NCBI RefSeq assembly: GCF_016772315.1 | Contig: NZ_CP053482.1 | Location: 2,108,001 to 2,172,000, forward strand | DNA length: 64,000 nt | Source of the DNA: Thiothrix subterranea | Lineage (GTDB): Bacteria; Pseudomonadota; Gammaproteobacteria; Thiotrichales; Thiotrichaceae | Direction: 5' to 3' | Shown here: in pieces, positions 61,574-64,000 of the stretch | How the letters are laid out: every line of letters starts with the position of its first letter | Position numbering within the stretch: the first letter of the stretch is position 1 | Position numbers and translations under genes: made by a program | The notes under the pieces: generated by a model | The model's input: only the letters and a program-made list of their open reading frames with translations | Database searches by the model: none | Told to the model about the DNA's origin: nothing

Positions 61574-63747
61574 GGCGTTTTGATAAACGGGTTGCGCTCG
61601 GCATTGCGCTGATTGGGTTGATTTGCTTGCTGTGGTTGGGGGCAACGGGCGGTTTGATCTGGTCAACCTTGGATGACGCGGGGCGCACCATTCTCAAAAA
61701 TACGCTGGGCGAGCGCATTATGCTGCTGCTGTTGATGTGGGCAGTGTCGTTGATTGCGGTGGGTTCGGCATTACGTTTCTTGGTGTCGTATTTTATGACG
61801 GCTCCGGCACGCTTGGCGGAAGAGGCGCAGGTATTGCTGGGAACGGATGTGAAGCGTCAGCTTGTGCCGACGGGCAGTATTGAAAACCGGCGCTTGGCGG
61901 ATTTGTTTAACCAATTGGTGCAACAGCGCGAAGCCTTGCGCGATGAAATGGATGCGCGGGTGCAAGAGGCGGCACGCAATACCGAACAGGAAAAAAACCG
62001 TCTGGCGGCGTTGATGTCGGAACTGACTAAAAGCGTGGTGGTGTGCAATCTGGATGGGCGGATTTTACTGTACAACAATCGAGCGCGGATGCAGTTTAGG
62101 GCGTTGTCGCAAGCGCCCGGTGTGGCGGGTGGCGGCGAATTGATTGGCTTGGGGCGGTCGGTTTACGGCGTGTTTGACCGCAAATTGGTGATGCACGCGC
62201 TGGAAAATATCCAGCACCGTTTGCAACGCGGTGCATCTGCACCTTCCGCGCAGTTTATTACCACGACGCAAACGGGGCAGTTATTGCGGGCGCAAATGGC
62301 TCCGGTACGTTCGGTGCAAACAGTGGCGGGTGAGCCGGTACAAATGACGGGTTTTGTGCTAATGCTCGATAATATTACCCGCGAATTTGAGGCGCAATCT
62401 CGCCAAGATCATATTTTGCATACACTGACGGAACGTAGCCGTGCCGCGCTGGGTAATATGCAGGCGGCGCTGGATATTCTGGAATACCCCGATGTAGAGC
62501 CAGACATGCGCGAGCGCTTGCTGACGGTATTGCGCGAGGAAACCGAAGGCTTGGGAACGCGCTTGCGTGAACTCAAGTCGTCGGCGTTGGATAGCACGGT
62601 GTTGCGCTGGCCGCTGGAAGACATGCTGGGCGCGGATTTGGTGGCAGCCGCGATTCGCCGTATCGAAGCCTTGGGTGGGTTGTCTGTAGTGGCGACCGAG
62701 ATTGATGATTCTTTGTGGCTGAAGGTGGAAAGTTTTTCGTTGTTGCAAGCCTTGTCGTATTTGGCGGAACGTTTGCGCCAAGAATGCGTGATTAATACGG
62801 TGCAATTGCGCTTGAGCATGGGAACGGGTCGAGCGCAATTGGATTTGTGCTGGACACCGAGTGCCGCGAAGTTGACCGATAAAGTCGTGCCGGGGTGGGA
62901 ACATGATCCGATGCGTTCGGGGGGCGAAGATACCTCGCTGACGATTCAGGATGTGGTGGAACGCCACGGCGGGGCGTTCTGGTTTGAACGCGAAGCGGAG
63001 ACGGGTACGGTATTTTTCCGCTTCTTATTGCCGTTGGCAGCGCCGCAGGAACAGTTGGAAACCAGCAGCGTGGTGCGCAATGAAAGCCGCCCGGAATACT
63101 ACGACTTCGACTTGTTCCAAGCCTCGGCGCAATCGCGTTCCTTGGAAGACAGTAAGTTGAGCGAATTGTCGTTCACGGTATTTGATACCGAAACCACGGG
63201 GCTAGACCCAGCGAATGGCGATGAAATCATTCAGATTGCGGCAGTGCGCATTGTGAATGGCAAGCTGTTGCGCCATGAAAACTTTGATCAATTGGTTGAC
63301 CCGAAGCGCAATATTCCAGCGATTACGATTCCGATTCATGGGATTACGCCGGAAATGGTGCGCGGGCAGCCAACGATTGACAAGGTGTTACCGGCGTTTC
63401 ATCAGTTTGCGCAAGACACGGTGTTGGTGGCACACAATGCGGCGTTTGATATGCGCTGTTTGCAGGTGAAGGAAAAAGTCACGGGGATGGTGTTTGATCA
63501 TCCGGTGATGGATACCTTGCTGTTGTCGGCGGTGGTGCATCCGAATCAGGAATCACATCGCTTGGAGGCGATTACCGAGCGCTTTAATATCAATATTTTG
63601 GGGCGGCATACCGCGCTGGGGGATGCGATGGCAACGGCGGAAGTGTTTATGCGCTTGATTCCATTGCTGGCTGAAATGGGGATTTATACGCTGGGGCAGG
63701 CGCGGGAAGCGGCGCAGAAGACGTATTATGCGCGGTTGAAATATTAG
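61570..63747 (+). CDS. Sensor-kinase-like protein fused to a DnaQ-type 3'-5' exonuclease
   Basis: A 725-residue protein. Two transmembrane helices (about 8-30 and 47-72) precede a HAMP-like linker, a PAS-like region (about 145-275), a HisKA-like segment and a degenerate ATPase part (about 280-500). The expected H-box lacks a His (TERSRAALGNMQAAL). The C-terminal roughly 190 residues form a DEDDh exonuclease: FTVFDTETTGLDP (Asp, Glu), AHNAAFDMRCL (Asp) and GRHTALGDAMATAE (His, Asp). The exonuclease motifs are intact. Similar fusions are known next to symporter-type kinases; the reason for joining is unknown. The start overlaps the regulator gene by four bases. Confidence 0.9.
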   Translation: MRRFDKRVALGIALIGLICLLWLGATGGLIWSTLDDAGRTILKNTLGERIMLLLLMWAVSLIAVGSALRFLVSYFMTAPARLAEEAQVLLGTDVKRQLVPTGSIENRRLADLFNQLVQQREALRDEMDARVQEAARNTEQEKNRLAALMSELTKSVVVCNLDGRILLYNNRARMQFRALSQAPGVAGGGELIGLGRSVYGVFDRKLVMHALENIQHRLQRGASAPSAQFITTTQTGQLLRAQMAPVRSVQTVAGEPVQMTGFVLMLDNITREFEAQSRQDHILHTLTERSRAALGNMQAALDILEYPDVEPDMRERLLTVLREETEGLGTRLRELKSSALDSTVLRWPLEDMLGADLVAAAIRRIEALGGLSVVATEIDDSLWLKVESFSLLQALSYLAERLRQECVINTVQLRLSMGTGRAQLDLCWTPSAAKLTDKVVPGWEHDPMRSGGEDTSLTIQDVVERHGGAFWFEREAETGTVFFRFLLPLAAPQEQLETSSVVRNESRPEYYDFDLFQASAQSRSLEDSKLSELSFTVFDTETTGLDPANGDEIIQIAAVRIVNGKLLRHENFDQLVDPKRNIPAITIPIHGITPEMVRGQPTIDKVLPAFHQFAQDTVLVAHNAAFDMRCLQVKEKVTGMVFDHPVMDTLLLSAVVHPNQESHRLEAITERFNINILGRHTALGDAMATAEVFMRLIPLLAEMGIYTLGQAREAAQKTYYARLKY

Positions 63748-63811
63748 GGTTGACCTTGGCTTGGATTCAGCTTAGCTTATCTGATTAATCAAATTTTAGA
63801 GCGAAACCAAG

Positions 63812-64000
63812 ATGGCACGTATTACGGTTGAAGATTGCCTACAGCATGTTGATAACAATTTTGCACTGGTATTGAAGGCGGCAAAACGCGCCCGTGACAT
63901 TTCCCACGGTGCACAACCGCTGGTGGCAGATGAAGGCGATAAGCCGACTGTCATTGCCCTGCGCGAAATTGCGGAAGGCTTGCTGGTGCAGAAACCGGTG
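63812..64000 (+). CDS. rpoZ: RNA polymerase omega subunit, N-terminal part (cut by window edge)
   Basis: The first 63 codons of Rpo[29 protein letters not shown], then [21 protein letters not shown], match the family. The rest lies beyond the window. It is separated from the kinase-exonuclease gene by 64 bases and is probably a separate unit. Confidence 0.96.
   Translation, partial: MARITVEDCLQHVDNNFALVLKAAKRARDISHGAQPLVADEGDKPTVIALREIAEGLLVQKPV

Overview
The window looks like chromosome from a filamentous, sulfur-oxidising gammaproteobacterium of the Thiothrix/Thiotrichales kind. The core genes are gammaproteobacterial in type and order (rplU-rpmA-obgE-proB-apaG, secB-gpsA-gshB, glmU-glmS, lexA, speD, waaF, rpoZ). 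A secreted Gly/Asn-rich sulfur-globule-like protein, a SulP transporter and a thiol/persulfide gene group (ArsR regulator, rhodanese, glutaredoxin) fit a sulfur lifestyle. The taxon is inferred; no rRNA is present.

Layout. 1-3.0 kb, minus strand: start of a FimV-like gene, two unrecognised membrane proteins, and lexA with alphaproteobacterial-type SOS boxes. 3.1-6.5 kb, minus: a membrane-bound AraC-type regulator with a small lipoprotein, then a three-gene bufferin-type (copper-peptide) RiPP operon whose precursor also carries EF-hands. 6.6-15 kb, plus: tandem NrdR boxes, nrdA with an intein, an Eco29kI-like restriction-modification cassette containing a second, circularly permuted cytosine methyltransferase, then nrdB. 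15-26.7 kb: sulfur-globule protein, methionine salvage (mtnBDC), glmUS, a SulP transporter, moaC, ctpA and an EnvC-like activator. 26.8-34.4 kb: sulfur/thiol stress genes, secB-gpsA-gshB, osmC, speD, a cell-wall hydrolase and an esterase-like protein. 34.5-37 kb: rubrerythrin, a CCG iron-sulfur protein and DUF3501. 37-40.5 kb: a hybrid histidine kinase gene split by an IS630-family element. 40.5-48.2 kb: ispB, ribosomal/Obg genes, proB, apaG, a lytic transglycosylase, ilvE and waaF.

48.2-63.8 kb holds a signalling cluster resembling the acetate/carbon-sensing clusters of other gammaproteobacteria: two tandem CBS-DUF294 proteins, a DUF3311-like small membrane protein, a sodium-symporter/histidine kinase, a single-domain response regulator, and a sensor-kinase-like protein fused to a DnaQ-type exonuclease. 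Between its two halves lies a repeat-rich accessory block (51.6-58.3 kb): a DUF4143 ATPase, a TIR-STAND-TPR protein with near-identical 144-bp repeats, and an AAA ATPase/PD-(D/E)XK protein. rpoZ begins at the right edge.

The strongest leads are the NrdA intein with Gly as its apparent +1 residue, the permuted methyltransferase in an R-M cassette between nrdA and nrdB, the EF-hand bufferin, the kinase-exonuclease fusion and the TIR-STAND protein. No tRNA, rRNA or CRISPR array was seen. No stretch above 300 bases lacks a gene; the longest gap is 32191-32485, described as separate sites.
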